This document shows, piece by piece, positions 35,301 to 45,352 of a stretch of DNA of 64,000 nt (within the stretch, counting starts at the first letter, position 1; each line of letters begins with the position of its first letter). The notes beneath the pieces are model-generated. The model ran no database searches and was not told the DNA's origin. It saw nothing but the letters and a program-made list of their open reading frames with translations. The position numbers were made by a program, and so were the translations under genes. Where the stretch lies: positions 62,001-126,000 of the forward strand of contig JAMAHW010000083.1 in the NCBI GenBank assembly GCA_023627715.1, given 5' to 3'. Source of the DNA: Periconia sp. R9002. Lineage: Eukaryota > Ascomycota > Dothideomycetes > Pleosporales > Periconiaceae.

Positions 35301-35566
35301 CCTAACTGCACCCATGGAAGTACGTATTTCTCACTTCTCAGCGGCCTTGACAGTCCAAAATAAGACAGAACTCATTATGGAGACTGAAGGCAGACATTTT
35401 CTTCTCGAACTTCACTGCTCCACATACACCATCTTAGTTATTTACGAAAGACAAAGCAATGAAGGAAGTCGTCCCCTATGAAGTTGTAGATTAACTGTAC
35501 CACACCTCTGAACAAAATTATCTCTGGCACTTTATCCAACAATAAGAAATTTTATCGTGTACAAGC
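32374..35566. other. gene-poor stretch, no recognised gene
   Basis: Over 3 kb without a domain-bearing frame. The longest candidate, a plus-strand frame from the ATG at 34468 (121 codons), starts like a normal protein but has no motif and turns cysteine-rich and unstructured toward its end. I do not call it. Confidence 0.4.
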
Positions 35567-35904
35567 ATGGTGTCCACGCAGTTTCATCACCCTTCATTTT
35601 CGGACTTCAAGCTTCTTTATGGTGAGCAAAGTTGACAGAATGATTTCACACTACAGCGCAGAGCTGGCGGGATGCTATCGAGATCATCTACCCCGGTGAC
35701 GGACAAAACGAGGTGTTTCACGTCGCGCGAACACGCATGGAGTGGACCCACAGTTTTTATCATGATAACCTCGCGGAGACGAACGTGGAAATTGTCAAGA
35801 TACCTCCCTACTTCATGCCCCTGACTCCAACCAGAGATGCAGCCGGAAACACATTGGGGGCGATTACCCCGTCATCCGGTCCTGCAATTGTCTGGTTCAT
35901 GTAG
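35567..35904 (+). CDS. small hypothetical protein (doubtful)
   Basis: Possible join(35567..35621,35657..35904), 100 residues. The second exon reads smoothly (WRDAIEIIYPGDGQNEVFHV, then IPPYFMPLTPTRDA). The intron would be only 35 bp, shorter than every other intron here. No family is recognised. After the stop the same frame stays open for about 50 codons and includes a hydrophobic helix (TAGLLLAFFGIY), so a longer gene with another intron, or a decayed one, is possible. Confidence 0.25.
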
Positions 35905-37161
35905 AAATTAATGGCTGGTCTCACTACCTTGGTGCCAACTGAAGAAACTTGTCTTAACGATGCAGGTGGCCGGATTGATATCGTGACCTTTACCGGTCTG
36001 TCGCTGCGGACTGCGGGGCTCTTGTTAGCCTTCTTCGGCATTTATCAATGCTGCGATACCTAATTTTCAAGTTTTGTGATATAGGCTAAAATCATGTGTT
36101 GAACTCATCGGTATCAAGCTTCCGCCATCGCAACTAATAGAATCACCCCCCAGACTATCGTCTAATCGCTTGAAGCTACGACTAACCATTCCCCCACAAA
36201 TGAACCCCCACGACCTACTGATATTAGCTAAAAGCAATACTTGGGGGCCGAAAGATACCCCATACCATACATCTCTCAAGTTGATAGTTGTTTCAACGCT
36301 TCGGACATTCCACAGAGAATCGGGCCGTCACAGACACAATACGAGCAGACGCAATAAGCGTCTTGGCGCAACACTTGCACGGACGCTGCCCATCGAGCTT
36401 GATATAGCAAAGTTTGCACAGCCTTATCGGCATGTTAAATGCCAAGCCTACTTGTTGTAGCTGTATAGTTAACACTGACTGCTTTCCACGCCTCGGTTGC
36501 ACCCAGCCGGCGATCTAGCCAGGAGCTTCGTCTAAAACATTGGTCGGCGATGCAGAGCAACATGATGCTAAACTCTGAATAGGTGAACGAGTGTTTTGAC
36601 ACTATTCGCAATGCACAAGAAATGGCTAGTGCTGAGGCATTTTGTCATGAAATCCTGCAATATGCTACCCCTTAGGCCGTTGTTGTTACATTTGCTTCCC
36701 TAAAATTACCGCGACACAGCTGGAAAGCAGCTGTTTACTACATTTCAAGCTAGGCCGTGAGAAGTAAGTAGGAATATGCATGAACCAATCCACACTGGGA
36801 TTAAATCCAATCATCGCCGGTTTTACACCCTAGAATCACATGATTAATGAACTCCAGAATGCATACGAATTACCTCGGAGCATAGTAGGGGGTAGCATCC
36901 GTCACCTGGCGTGGTGTTACGGAGTTCAACTCTACAGTTCGACATCGTGAACTTGGTGTTACTGGAGTCTTGGTGTATAAATATCGAGACTCTTACCCTT
37001 CACAATGCCGTCATACAAGCCAAGTTCTCTTCTTCTCAAAGCAACACTCGTTTACTCTTCTCTATCTATTACATTCTTTACTCTTCTACATTCATTACAT
37101 TCGCTTGATACGTACTTCCACTTAATTTCGCTCTTTGCTCAACCTTCTGACTGCCGTCACC
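35905..37161. other. intergenic stretch and promoter of the GPI-type gene
   Basis: No gene is recognised. The last 190 bp carry a TATA box (36976) followed by a pyrimidine-rich leader, typical of a well-expressed fungal gene. Confidence 0.45.
36976..36982 (+). promoter_or_regulatory. TATA box upstream of the GPI-type protein gene
   Basis: TATAAAT lies 186 bp before the ATG at 37162. A CT-rich segment between 37020 and 37110 would be the 5' leader. Confidence 0.5.
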
Positions 37162-38226
37162 ATGTCGCTCTCCACCATCGCTAAATATTCGGGTCCAATT
37201 CTGGCCCTCTTCCAAATCTCTGCAGGAGCAATCATCCCCCGTGCAAGCCCCGACTTCGGATCATGCGGGAAGCCTGACATTGCCTACAAAAACAACAACG
37301 GGGGCGTAGAGGGCTGGTCCTACGTCCCAAACTCATCCAAGGACTTCAATCACAACCCCGATCTCCTGATTAAACCTATCGCCGAATTTATCTGCAGCAG
37401 CTTGCAGAACAAATGCAAAGCCCCCAAGGCAACCAACGATTTGTGTGTCAAGGCCACAGCGGCCACGAACGGAAAGCAAGGCCAAGCCGCTGCCGATGCC
37501 TTCAATGCCATCATAGTATCTGATAGCACTTCCCCAGCCACGACCTCCAGTGCTGCACCTTCTGCAACAGCAGTAACCGACACCAAGGGCAAATATCAGC
37601 CTAAGATCTCTGTGAAGTTTTCGTCAGAGACTATCGAATTTCCAGGCAAGATCGACCCGATCTGGTGGCACAACAAATACATCATCTCCGAGGACAAACA
37701 AACCTGCGATGAGTCTAAGGTACGAATGCCAGAGAAACATTACCTGTCCTTCCAATGCGAAGGCGCGGAAGAGACAACCATCGAAATTATGCGCATCGCA
37801 CTGAATGCTGCCGTTACTGCTACCATCGATAACTCGACTTTGCCCGAGAAGGAGCGATTCTTCAGGTACATCAAGAAGTCAGAGCAGCGCTGCGTTGGTG
37901 GCACATACCCTAGCTGTGCGTACGTCGATGTTGACGCGACTGTGGTCCCGCAAGCTGTGCACATCAGTGTGGCCAACAACGTTCCAGTTGCGGACGCGCC
38001 AGGAGGCAAGATGGGTTTTCTGCAGGGTAACTTGAGATATCAGATTACTGAGTCAGCGACAAACCAGTGCGCAGTTTGCTCGTTCTTTGGTTCTGGTGGT
38101 AGTGCGACCGCTGCAAGTGCTGGCATTGCTACTGCAGTAGACCTCGTGGCCACCAAGGCAGCCAGTCCAGGTATCGGACTTCTGAGCAGTCTCGTCACCA
38201 TCGCATGCTTGGCTGGCTGTAACTAG
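37162..38226 (+). CDS. secreted, probably GPI-anchored orphan protein
   Basis: An intronless protein of 354 residues from the ATG at 37162 (accATGtcg). A signal peptide (about residues 1-24, with TIAKYSGPILALFQISAGA) precedes a mature protein beginning near SPDFGSCGKPDI. The N-terminal 120 residues contain four cysteines and a helix-like QGQAAADAFNAI. A short S/T/A-rich linker (SDSTSPATTSSAAPSA) leads to a second domain of about 180 residues, with cysteines in QTCDES, FQCEG, QRCVGG, SCAY and NQCAVCSFF. The C-terminus is an alanine/serine/glycine-rich stretch followed by a hydrophobic tail (GIGLLSSLVTIACLAG), the usual GPI-anchor signal. I recall similar anonymous secreted proteins in other moulds but no function. 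It is probably at the cell surface or wall. Confidence 0.8.
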   Translation: MSLSTIAKYSGPILALFQISAGAIIPRASPDFGSCGKPDIAYKNNNGGVEGWSYVPNSSKDFNHNPDLLIKPIAEFICSSLQNKCKAPKATNDLCVKATAATNGKQGQAAADAFNAIIVSDSTSPATTSSAAPSATAVTDTKGKYQPKISVKFSSETIEFPGKIDPIWWHNKYIISEDKQTCDESKVRMPEKHYLSFQCEGAEETTIEIMRIALNAAVTATIDNSTLPEKERFFRYIKKSEQRCVGGTYPSCAYVDVDATVVPQAVHISVANNVPVADAPGGKMGFLQGNLRYQITESATNQCAVCSFFGSGGSATAASAGIATAVDLVATKAASPGIGLLSSLVTIACLAGCN

Positions 38227-38911
38227 ACATGGTAAAATTGGAGTCGCTGGGTTGGAGAGCACTTTGCGCACCTTCCTCAAACTACATGCTAGTTGCTCAC
38301 ATCCACCAAGGCACCAACTATTTGTATCTCAGCGTAGATAGATCTGATGCGCAGCACTTCGGTACTGCATTCTGTTTGCTCAAATTGGCGGTTACATATC
38401 TTGTCAATAAATTGTGGAATTCGATTGGTTTAAACCTTGTTATTATCATTCTTCAGTGCTCTGACATTTTTTGGTTCTCCAAACCCTCATATAGATCAGT
38501 TAGATACTGGTCAACGAAACACCATCAGCTTGGATCAACGTCGACTTAGGTGATGGTTTCCATGCGTATTATAAGGCAAGGTAGCCCTTGAGTTGGGCGA
38601 TGTGCAAAGAGGCATGAAATAATGTTGGTGCGATCATTCATTAGTTCGTGCTGTTGTGTATTGTATTCTGTACTGAGCAGTGCTTTATTCAGCTGTTCAC
38701 CCTCTTTTTTCCTGAGATTATAGTACTAAAACACAGCAAGGCTAAACGATCACTAAAATTGTATTGCAACATCTATTGGGTTGTATGTTGCTATAATACG
38801 GATATACTGATCCATTAATAAAGAAATTCGAATTCGGGAAGCTACTAAAGCCGTTCTCTCCTCGCGAGGATATACCGCGTGCACCGTCCTCGGCTTACAT
38901 TCACCTATACC
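38227..38911. other. convergent intergenic region
   Basis: Lies between the convergent GPI-type and GST genes. No gene is seen. Confidence 0.45.
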
Positions 38912-39604
38912 CTACCGGACCGGCTCAACATCTGCCATAGCCGCCTTTACCGGATCTCGCGCAAGAATCCTATGCACCCAATCCTTTACCAGCGGGAAGC
39001 TATCTGGATCGAACCCATCCTCATTTGTAATCACTCTCGTTACAATAGTCTGCCAGGATAGAAAAGCAAAATCAGCAAACGAATACCTGTTCCCCACAAG
39101 CCACGGTCCATCGCTCCCTTCGACATCCCCGGTAGCCTCCTTCTGCCGTGCAAGATGCCCTTCCAAAACCCCGCTAACTCGATTGATCTCACGGACATAC
39201 CGCTCCAGAGCGCTCGGTAACTTTTCCGGGTGGAATTTCTTAAACCATGACGCCTGCCCATAATACGGGCCTTGGCCACTGACTTGAAAAAACAACCACT
39301 GTTTCGCCAGATATGCTTCCTTGGTCCCTGGTACAAAACTTATGCGATGTTCTGTATCATATCGCTCCACCAAATACTCGACGATTGCTCCAGATTCCCA
39401 GATTGTTAAATCGGTATTAGGGTCATATATCGCAGGTATTCGACCATTGGGGTTGATTGCGAGGTATTCGGCGTCTTTAACTTTTGAGAGCGGAATGGGG
39501 ATTATGGTATGGGGAAGCCCAAGTTCAGCGAGGAGAATAGCAACCTTCGGGGGGTTGGGACCACCCTTGCCCCAGACTTTTATTGGTTTCAGGTCGGATG
39601 ACAT
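38912..39604 (-). CDS. glutathione S-transferase, Ure2-like
   Basis: An intronless protein of 230 residues. The N-terminal thioredoxin fold (about 1-85) contains KGGPNPPKVAILLAELGL, the NPNGRIPAI turn with the cis-proline, and WESGAIVEYL, whose Glu-Ser pair binds the gamma-glutamyl group of glutathione. The all-helical C-terminal domain (about 95-225) includes FFQVSGQGPYYGQ and the N-capping segment YSFADFAFLSW. This arrangement is that of fungal Ure2p-class GSTs, which use an Asn or Ser region near the N-terminus rather than the classical Tyr. It would conjugate or reduce electrophiles in the cytosol. The Ure2 prion domain is absent. The start is the ATG at 39604. Confidence 0.92.
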   Translation of the reverse strand: MSSDLKPIKVWGKGGPNPPKVAILLAELGLPHTIIPIPLSKVKDAEYLAINPNGRIPAIYDPNTDLTIWESGAIVEYLVERYDTEHRISFVPGTKEAYLAKQWLFFQVSGQGPYYGQASWFKKFHPEKLPSALERYVREINRVSGVLEGHLARQKEATGDVEGSDGPWLVGNRYSFADFAFLSWQTIVTRVITNEDGFDPDSFPLVKDWVHRILARDPVKAAMADVEPVR

Positions 39605-40108
39605 GGCTGGCCTGACCTTGAACGAGAAGTCTGGTCGAATATAAAAGCGCGCGTACTTGGTCGGAATCCGGGAGACTGGACAGAATGCAACTGTGAACTA
39701 CCGTCTCCCTGATTAAATACGTATGTCAGCTGTGTGCATGATTACACCGTCTCCCAGCGTTGCCTCCATTGAGTGGTTTGCAGCCCGCTTAGCAATCAGA
39801 GAGACGGAGTATCCGTGGACACGGAAAAACCGAGGACGCGGAAAGTCCATGGAGGCGGAAAATCCGTGGAAATGTGGTTACGGAAGCGAAATACGTTAGA
39901 CGAGAGCACAAAATCACTTGTTCTGGGCTACATTTGAACATTGTTAGTGTATAGTGAATAAATATACCTCGAGCTGCTGCTGAAAGACAAGGTTGACCCA
40001 AGAATATAATAGGAAGTAGAGAGTCCATTAAGCGGAAAATGGATTGTGAAATCATTTCAGTCATGAGGATTTGCTGCTCAAAATGGAATATGAGAGATTA
40101 TCTCACTG
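39605..40108. other. intergenic region with a 17-bp tandem repeat
   Basis: Contains the GST promoter, the repeat at 39805-39872 and the 3' flank of the CHAT gene. No protein gene is seen. Confidence 0.5.
39805..39872. repeat. four tandem 17-bp units
   Basis: Four abutting 17-base copies start at 39805, 39822, 39839 and 39856, all of the form CGGAnnnnCCnnGGAnn with a few substitutions. The CGGA ... TCCG arms make each unit partly palindromic. Confidence 0.9.
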
Positions 40109-43100
40109 TTAAACGACGGCAAACCTCCAATACCCATTCAGCACAAATGGTGCCCAAAAGATCAGCGCTTCGTTCTGTTTCGGATCCAAAGCCATAACAC
40201 CTTCCTGCACCGCCTTAGCCATATTCACCAAGTTTCCCCTTCCATCTCTGCGTTGACGAATGAAGTTATCGAAAAAGACCTTGGAAAACCTTGCGCCATA
40301 TTCGTCGTATATTGGCCACAGTGTCGAAACCACAGACGTCGCGCCCGAGTAGAGAAGCGCAGGCACGAGACCCATCACCTCGTCCCCAGCCTTGACATCT
40401 GTCAGCGCACCCGAGCACGCAATCACGTTTACATGTGACCCCTGCTGCAACTGAATTTCAAATACATCTCGGGCACTGAGTATCTCCTGCTTGCCTCCCT
40501 CTCTCATTGGAAACTCAATGTGGTGATCTAATGGATTCTGACTATCCCAATTGCAATGTGTCTGGACGTGAATCAGACGCGACAGCCGGGCCTCTTCCAG
40601 GAAACCTTGTTTGGTGACCGATTCATCCATCAAATATTTGCCGTCCAAGCTTGTGGCAAGTTCCATGATGCTTTTCCGGCCATGGGCGAAGAATTTGGAA
40701 TCCTCGCCGATGCCTGCAATGCCCGAAATGAACGTGGGGTTGATGTGCGTCGCTTGGTCCATTGCGTATTGCGTTGCTAATAAGCAAGGCCGCAGTAGAG
40801 AATGACTCGGTATGTACACGCAGGGATTTCTCCATATGAGGGCCTCGTCATCGACGTCGAGGGCGTGCAAGGGCAGTCCGGTCAAAAATTTCGTCGGACA
40901 TAGGACGATGGTTTCGCCCGGTCTGGTTCGCTTCTCTAGAGGCTCGACGATGCTGCCACAAGTTTCGTTGAATGTGAGTCTCGCGTATCTGCTTTTCAGT
41001 TTGGGTTCTCTCCCAAAACCGTCATCGTTGAACCAGCGGGAAGATTCTAGATGCTCCTCTTTCCATTTTTGAATCGCGGCGACATTGACTGGGAGGACGT
41101 CGAGCGTGGGTGGTGAACCCTTTCGAGCGGTTATCATGAGGAGCTTGCCGGCGTCCCAGAAGGATTCGAGGTAGTACCAGTCGACTAGGACGACACCTTC
41201 ATCTAGTTCGCTGCCTATTTGTTCGAGGTCGTCTAGGGAAAGGGGGATGCCTTCGCGCAGGGACATAAGCTCTCGAAGAAGACTGTGTTCCTTCATCTTC
41301 TTGAAGTGCTCATCCAAACGACGGCGCAGGAAGAAGCGATCTTTGGGCTTTGCTGCTTCAATCTCTTTGAGTAAGTCGACCATCTGCTGGTACATGGGTC
41401 CTTCTTCGGCAGATTCCTGGATTTTTTGCAGCAGGCTAGGCGGAGTGGGTCGATGCATTCCGATTGCTAGAGTTAACAACCGGGATTTGTAGTTTTGTAT
41501 CAAGTCCCATACGGCTGTTGTCGTGGTTTCTTGGAAATCATCGACCCCGTCGGTCAAGAGACGGATGGCGTGCTTTGTCGTCTCATGGCTGGTGTATAAC
41601 TCTCTCAGGCTGGACCTCTTCTGGATGCCTCCGAGGCCCTCTTCCCAGAACGCCTCTCGCTCCATGTTGGACAGTATGCCGTCAGCTTCCGCGAGTAGCT
41701 CGAGCCCGACTTGTCTTACTTTTGGAATCATTGCCTCTGCGGACTCCACGTCGCCGAATAGCTCTGCAGACATCTCGATAGCCTTTTCTTCGACAGGAGT
41801 CTTGCTGCTTTGCTGCGAGAGAGTTAAATAGATTGTGAGTCTCCGCAGAGTAAGAATGCAAACCTGCGCTTGTAGGCGCTGAATATTTGCCAACGCGGTG
41901 AGCTGATCACTTTTTCTGAAGCCCTCGATGGCAATGTCGCACCGTTTATCGATCTCAACCAGATATCCAAAGTTGTCGAACAGGGTCCACTGCCCTCCGT
42001 TGATGAACATGGAATATAGATTCCAAGCAATATTTGCATGCCATGCCCACTGCCAATTCGACGAAAATTCCTTCAACATGCGTGGTAACGTTTCCCAGAG
42101 ACTCAAGAGGCTCTCGTCGTCGGCGATGGCCAGTTTCCGGAACGCATTATTTGAGGCAATTTCCCGGCGATAGTCTATAAATCGTAGCAGACACATGAGA
42201 CGACGGTCACGGGACCCCTTCACTGGCTTCTGCAGCCAGGTTTTGACAAAGTTGTATCGTTGGTCGGAAGATTTATTTTCCTCGTCTTCACCTTTAGGCA
42301 GCCACAAATTTCGAAAAGCCTGTTTCGGATCCGGCCCCGCAACAACGGTTAATCGTTGCTTGAGGTCATCATGAGTCCATTCGCGCTGAAGTGAGGCTGT
42401 TCCACCCGAGGAAGGCTCTTTGTAGCTAGCTTCATCTAAACTCAAAGACCTCTGAGGGAAGTCAAAAATCATGCAAACTTCTGCAATGCTCAACCGTCCG
42501 GCTGCAAAATCTTCAGCGGCAAATCCAGTCAGTTTGTCGATGAGCACTCTCGGGATCTGATCTCCCACAAAGTTGTTACCGTACCCTTGGAGGAAGCCAA
42601 ACCCATCATCGTTATCCTCCTCCGAATCATAAGGAGCCTCCCCAATTGCTCCATCGCCGGGAGCAACAATGTTGCCACGGTTTGAGGTCATAAGTCCTGC
42701 CAAACTTCCGCACCGCTCCTCCCATTTGGCTGCCTCCTTCATCGTTAGATTGAATCCTTCCATATCTTGCAACGTTAGCAGAAGAATTGCTTTACTCATG
42801 TACAGTGAGTGCATCATTCGAGGTGCCTGGAAGTAGGGATATTTTTCGAAGAAACCGTCGATCCACTCTAGGCTCTTCTGCATATCGACGGTCGATCGAT
42901 ACGAGAGGGTATGCAGTTGGGATGACTGAACTGCGACGTCGCACAGCTCTCCCGCCACGTGTTCATTGTAGTACAATTGGCGTTCTCGCAAAGCGTAGCA
43001 CTGGTTCCGATAATCCATGTTGCCGGTAAGTTCAGACGCCTTGTCCGCTGCTTCTGCAGCGGTGCCTATGCAGCGGGAGAAGCCGCTGTGTGCGAGATTT

Positions 43101-44068
43101 TCCATTCGGTTGGCTAATTCGACCGCGGCATGGAACCGTTCTTCTACATTCGAGATGAAAGATAGCTGTGCTTCTTCGATTTCAAGACGAAGGGGAACCT
43201 CATGGGCTTTGTTGAGTCCAACGTCGACGCACCATTGGTCGAGTGCGTCGATGGCAAACTGGATGTGCTTTTTCGCCGTGGGGATGTCGTGAAGCTCTAC
43301 AGAGGCATCTGTCATCTTCAGTCGAAAGAGAGCGACCCTGTACTTTTTCTGCTTCGGGTCATCTAATTGTTCGATATTTCCTATAAATTCTTCACCGATT
43401 GCGAGCCGCTGTTTCAATGGCGCACGATTGAGCTCCACTCTGAGAATTGCACTCGCTTCTTTTATCTTGCCCTGCTTGACGAGTTCTTTCCGGAGGTCCC
43501 CTATCCCTTGCCATGGACTTCCCGGGCTTTGATTGGGCCGGGGGATCAACTCATAGTCTGTGGCATCACCTTCGGCGATGCCACCCTGCAGTTTTGTAAA
43601 CAGGTACGCAATGGCATACTTTGAAGCGCACTGAACGTGAACGTCGGTGTATTTGGAGACTGGGAGCTTGGCGAGCCACTGCTGCGTGCGCTTCAACTGG
43701 ATGACTGCCGGCTCCATTTGTCCTCGGCCTCGGTTCGCAGCAATCCCATGGAGGAGGGAGAGCAGGCGCCATATAGGCTCATCGAGCGTTCTTGGAGACT
43801 CTTTCTTGAGGCGAGACAATTGGGGATCGAGCAATTCGTATAGAGCCTTGTAGCGGAAGTTGCAAGAGTGCAGATCAGCCAATTCAAATAGGACTAATGG
43901 TTTGTCCAAGTGCGATTTCAAGTTTTTTTCAAAGATGGAGAGCGCATCTTCGTAACCGGTGGTTCGGTCTGCCCACAGGGCTTGCTCCAGATATTTAACA
44001 GTTTCGGCGCTGACCGTACAGTAGAGAGATGTTAGGCATCCGTAGTAAGAAGTCTTGTGTGAATTCAT
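40109..44068 (-). CDS. CHAT-domain protease with long helical-repeat N-terminus
   Basis: One long frame of 1319 codons from the ATG at 44068. The C-terminal 300 or so residues are a CHAT domain, a caspase/separase-related cysteine protease. LIHVQTHCNW supplies the catalytic His (about 1171), VNVIACSGALTD the Cys (about 1218), and GDEVMGLVPALLYSGATSVV followed by STLWPIYD is the diagnostic ending. The preceding about 1000 residues are mainly alpha-helical, with TPR-like stretches and an acidic loop (DSEEDNDDGFGF), as in other CHAT-TPR proteins. A 51-bp in-frame, stop-free segment at 41813-41863 has a GT donor and a CTCTCTCGCAG acceptor. It is probably an intron, which would give 1302 residues. 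The gene is transcribed away from the orphan gene at 44395, sharing a 326-bp promoter. Proposed role: regulated proteolysis of a partner, perhaps in cell death or heterokaryon recognition. The domain call is firm; the role is inferred. Confidence 0.9.
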   Translation of the reverse strand: MNSHKTSYYGCLTSLYCTVSAETVKYLEQALWADRTTGYEDALSIFEKNLKSHLDKPLVLFELADLHSCNFRYKALYELLDPQLSRLKKESPRTLDEPIWRLLSLLHGIAANRGRGQMEPAVIQLKRTQQWLAKLPVSKYTDVHVQCASKYAIAYLFTKLQGGIAEGDATDYELIPRPNQSPGSPWQGIGDLRKELVKQGKIKEASAILRVELNRAPLKQRLAIGEEFIGNIEQLDDPKQKKYRVALFRLKMTDASVELHDIPTAKKHIQFAIDALDQWCVDVGLNKAHEVPLRLEIEEAQLSFISNVEERFHAAVELANRMENLAHSGFSRCIGTAAEAADKASELTGNMDYRNQCYALRERQLYYNEHVAGELCDVAVQSSQLHTLSYRSTVDMQKSLEWIDGFFEKYPYFQAPRMMHSLYMSKAILLLTLQDMEGFNLTMKEAAKWEERCGSLAGLMTSNRGNIVAPGDGAIGEAPYDSEEDNDDGFGFLQGYGNNFVGDQIPRVLIDKLTGFAAEDFAAGRLSIAEVCMIFDFPQRSLSLDEASYKEPSSGGTASLQREWTHDDLKQRLTVVAGPDPKQAFRNLWLPKGEDEENKSSDQRYNFVKTWLQKPVKGSRDRRLMCLLRFIDYRREIASNNAFRKLAIADDESLLSLWETLPRMLKEFSSNWQWAWHANIAWNLYSMFINGGQWTLFDNFGYLVEIDKRCDIAIEGFRKSDQLTALANIQRLQAQVCILTLRRLTIYLTLSQQSSKTPVEEKAIEMSAELFGDVESAEAMIPKVRQVGLELLAEADGILSNMEREAFWEEGLGGIQKRSSLRELYTSHETTKHAIRLLTDGVDDFQETTTTAVWDLIQNYKSRLLTLAIGMHRPTPPSLLQKIQESAEEGPMYQQMVDLLKEIEAAKPKDRFFLRRRLDEHFKKMKEHSLLRELMSLREGIPLSLDDLEQIGSELDEGVVLVDWYYLESFWDAGKLLMITARKGSPPTLDVLPVNVAAIQKWKEEHLESSRWFNDDGFGREPKLKSRYARLTFNETCGSIVEPLEKRTRPGETIVLCPTKFLTGLPLHALDVDDEALIWRNPCVYIPSHSLLRPCLLATQYAMDQATHINPTFISGIAGIGEDSKFFAHGRKSIMELATSLDGKYLMDESVTKQGFLEEARLSRLIHVQTHCNWDSQNPLDHHIEFPMREGGKQEILSARDVFEIQLQQGSHVNVIACSGALTDVKAGDEVMGLVPALLYSGATSVVSTLWPIYDEYGARFSKVFFDNFIRQRRDGRGNLVNMAKAVQEGVMALDPKQNEALIFWAPFVLNGYWRFAVV

Positions 44069-44318
44069 ATTTATGTCTGGCAATGAATATTGATTTCGTA
44101 AAGGGAGGGTATTGAGGTGTTTCGACGAAGAAATGAGGACAGTATCAACGAGGCATCTTGATATGGAGCTGAGTTGGCAAGCTGAGCTTCGAATACGAGA
44201 AAGTGTGGCTGTCTCGTGTCACAGCTGTGTCCAATTGGTTTCATCTGCGTTGGACCCCGCTCTAGAACCTCATTTCCTTGAAACTGCTGCATCTGCTTTT
44301 TTGTATCGAAATCGCTCT

Positions 44319-44326
44319 TATAAAAG
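44319..44326 (+). promoter_or_regulatory. TATA box of the CHAT-paired orphan gene
   Basis: TATAAAAG lies 69 bp upstream of the ATG at 44395, inside the divergent promoter shared with the CHAT gene. Confidence 0.6.
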
Positions 44327-44394
44327 GCAGCAGCACTCAAACGACTAGTCACTCCTAATCATACCATCTTTAGATTCACGGAACACTTCTTACC

Positions 44395-45352
44395 ATGGCG
44401 GCTAACGACCGTACAACCTCCGCAGCAATGACTGACGCAGACTTGAAGTGGGATATTTCTTTCGAGATATCCGAAGATGAAGCAACGTTCCTCGATCGCA
44501 AGCAGAACAGCAGCCTCAACAGCAACGAGCAAGACCAGTCGATTCCCCGCGATGTCATCGCAGATGTAGTCAAAGGGTCCCGCATCGTGGCGGAACTAGC
44601 ACGTCCAATTAAGCTCGGAACCCACAATGAGCAGCCCGCCTACCTCCTCCAAACACACTTTTCCTTCCAGCGAGTGACGTCCAACAACTGGCTGTCTCGC
44701 ATCCGCGCAGCAGAAATCACCGTTGAATTCGAGGATGCTGAAAGCGAGAACACCACATCGCAGCCTCATCCCGCGGTCGCGGCATGGCATCCAAAGTTAT
44801 TCGAAGGTGAAGTCTCATATGCCCTTATTACCCAGTCGGCTTCTGCATCGCTGAAGGCTGGGTACATGGAAGTTGGAGCTGGAGTAGGGGCAGAACAGAG
44901 CAAAACATACGTGAGTGAAATCGTGGCATGAGAAATTACATCCATGTCTAACAATCATTCAGCTGGAGAAAGGCCGCGTGGTCGTTCATGGGATTAGAGG
45001 AGGCGGTCGCAGTCGCAATAGCGTCACCTGGGTGATTGAGCAGGACGCTATCGAAAAATCCGGCATCCCACGGGAAATCAAGCTCCCGATTATTGTGACG
45101 AGGCCTAGCGATAGGCGCTTCTCGGCTTGTGTCACCGTCAAAGCGCACTACGGCTTCTGGCGAGGAGCTTTGGCACGGAGTGTGCCAGTTATAGGTCGAA
45201 ATAATGAGCCGATATATTTCGATCCCGCGACGCTCGAATCGGTAGCCAAATCTGGGCAACGTGGGAATGATGGCACGTTAATCGCCGAACAGTATGGAGC
45301 CTTTGACAAGGTTGATCTAGTGACTTGGAGTTCCTTTCCAAAGATGGAATGA
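44395..45352 (+). CDS. beta-rich orphan protein paired with the CHAT protease
   Basis: Spliced as join(44395..44910,44963..45352), 301 residues, with one 52-bp GT-AG intron in phase. The ATG sits in a strong context (taccATGg). There is no signal peptide or clear membrane helix. The N-terminal 50 residues are acidic and polar. The rest alternates short beta-like strands: AAEITVEFEDA, a proline/histidine turn (QPHPAVAAWHPKLFEG), a small-residue segment SASLKAGYMEVGAGVG, then GRVVVHGIRGGG and VTWVIEQD ... GIPREIKLPIIV. I recall anonymous fungal proteins with the same VTW ... EN/D ... GIP pattern, but no named domain. It is divergently linked to the CHAT gene, so it may be the protease's substrate or regulator. 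The glycine/alanine-rich loop would fit a membrane-active hairpin, but that is speculation. Confidence 0.8.

Noticed and set aside
44395..45352. Calling the CHAT-paired orphan a gasdermin
   Set aside because: No recognisable gasdermin pattern can be seen; only the neighbourhood is suggestive.
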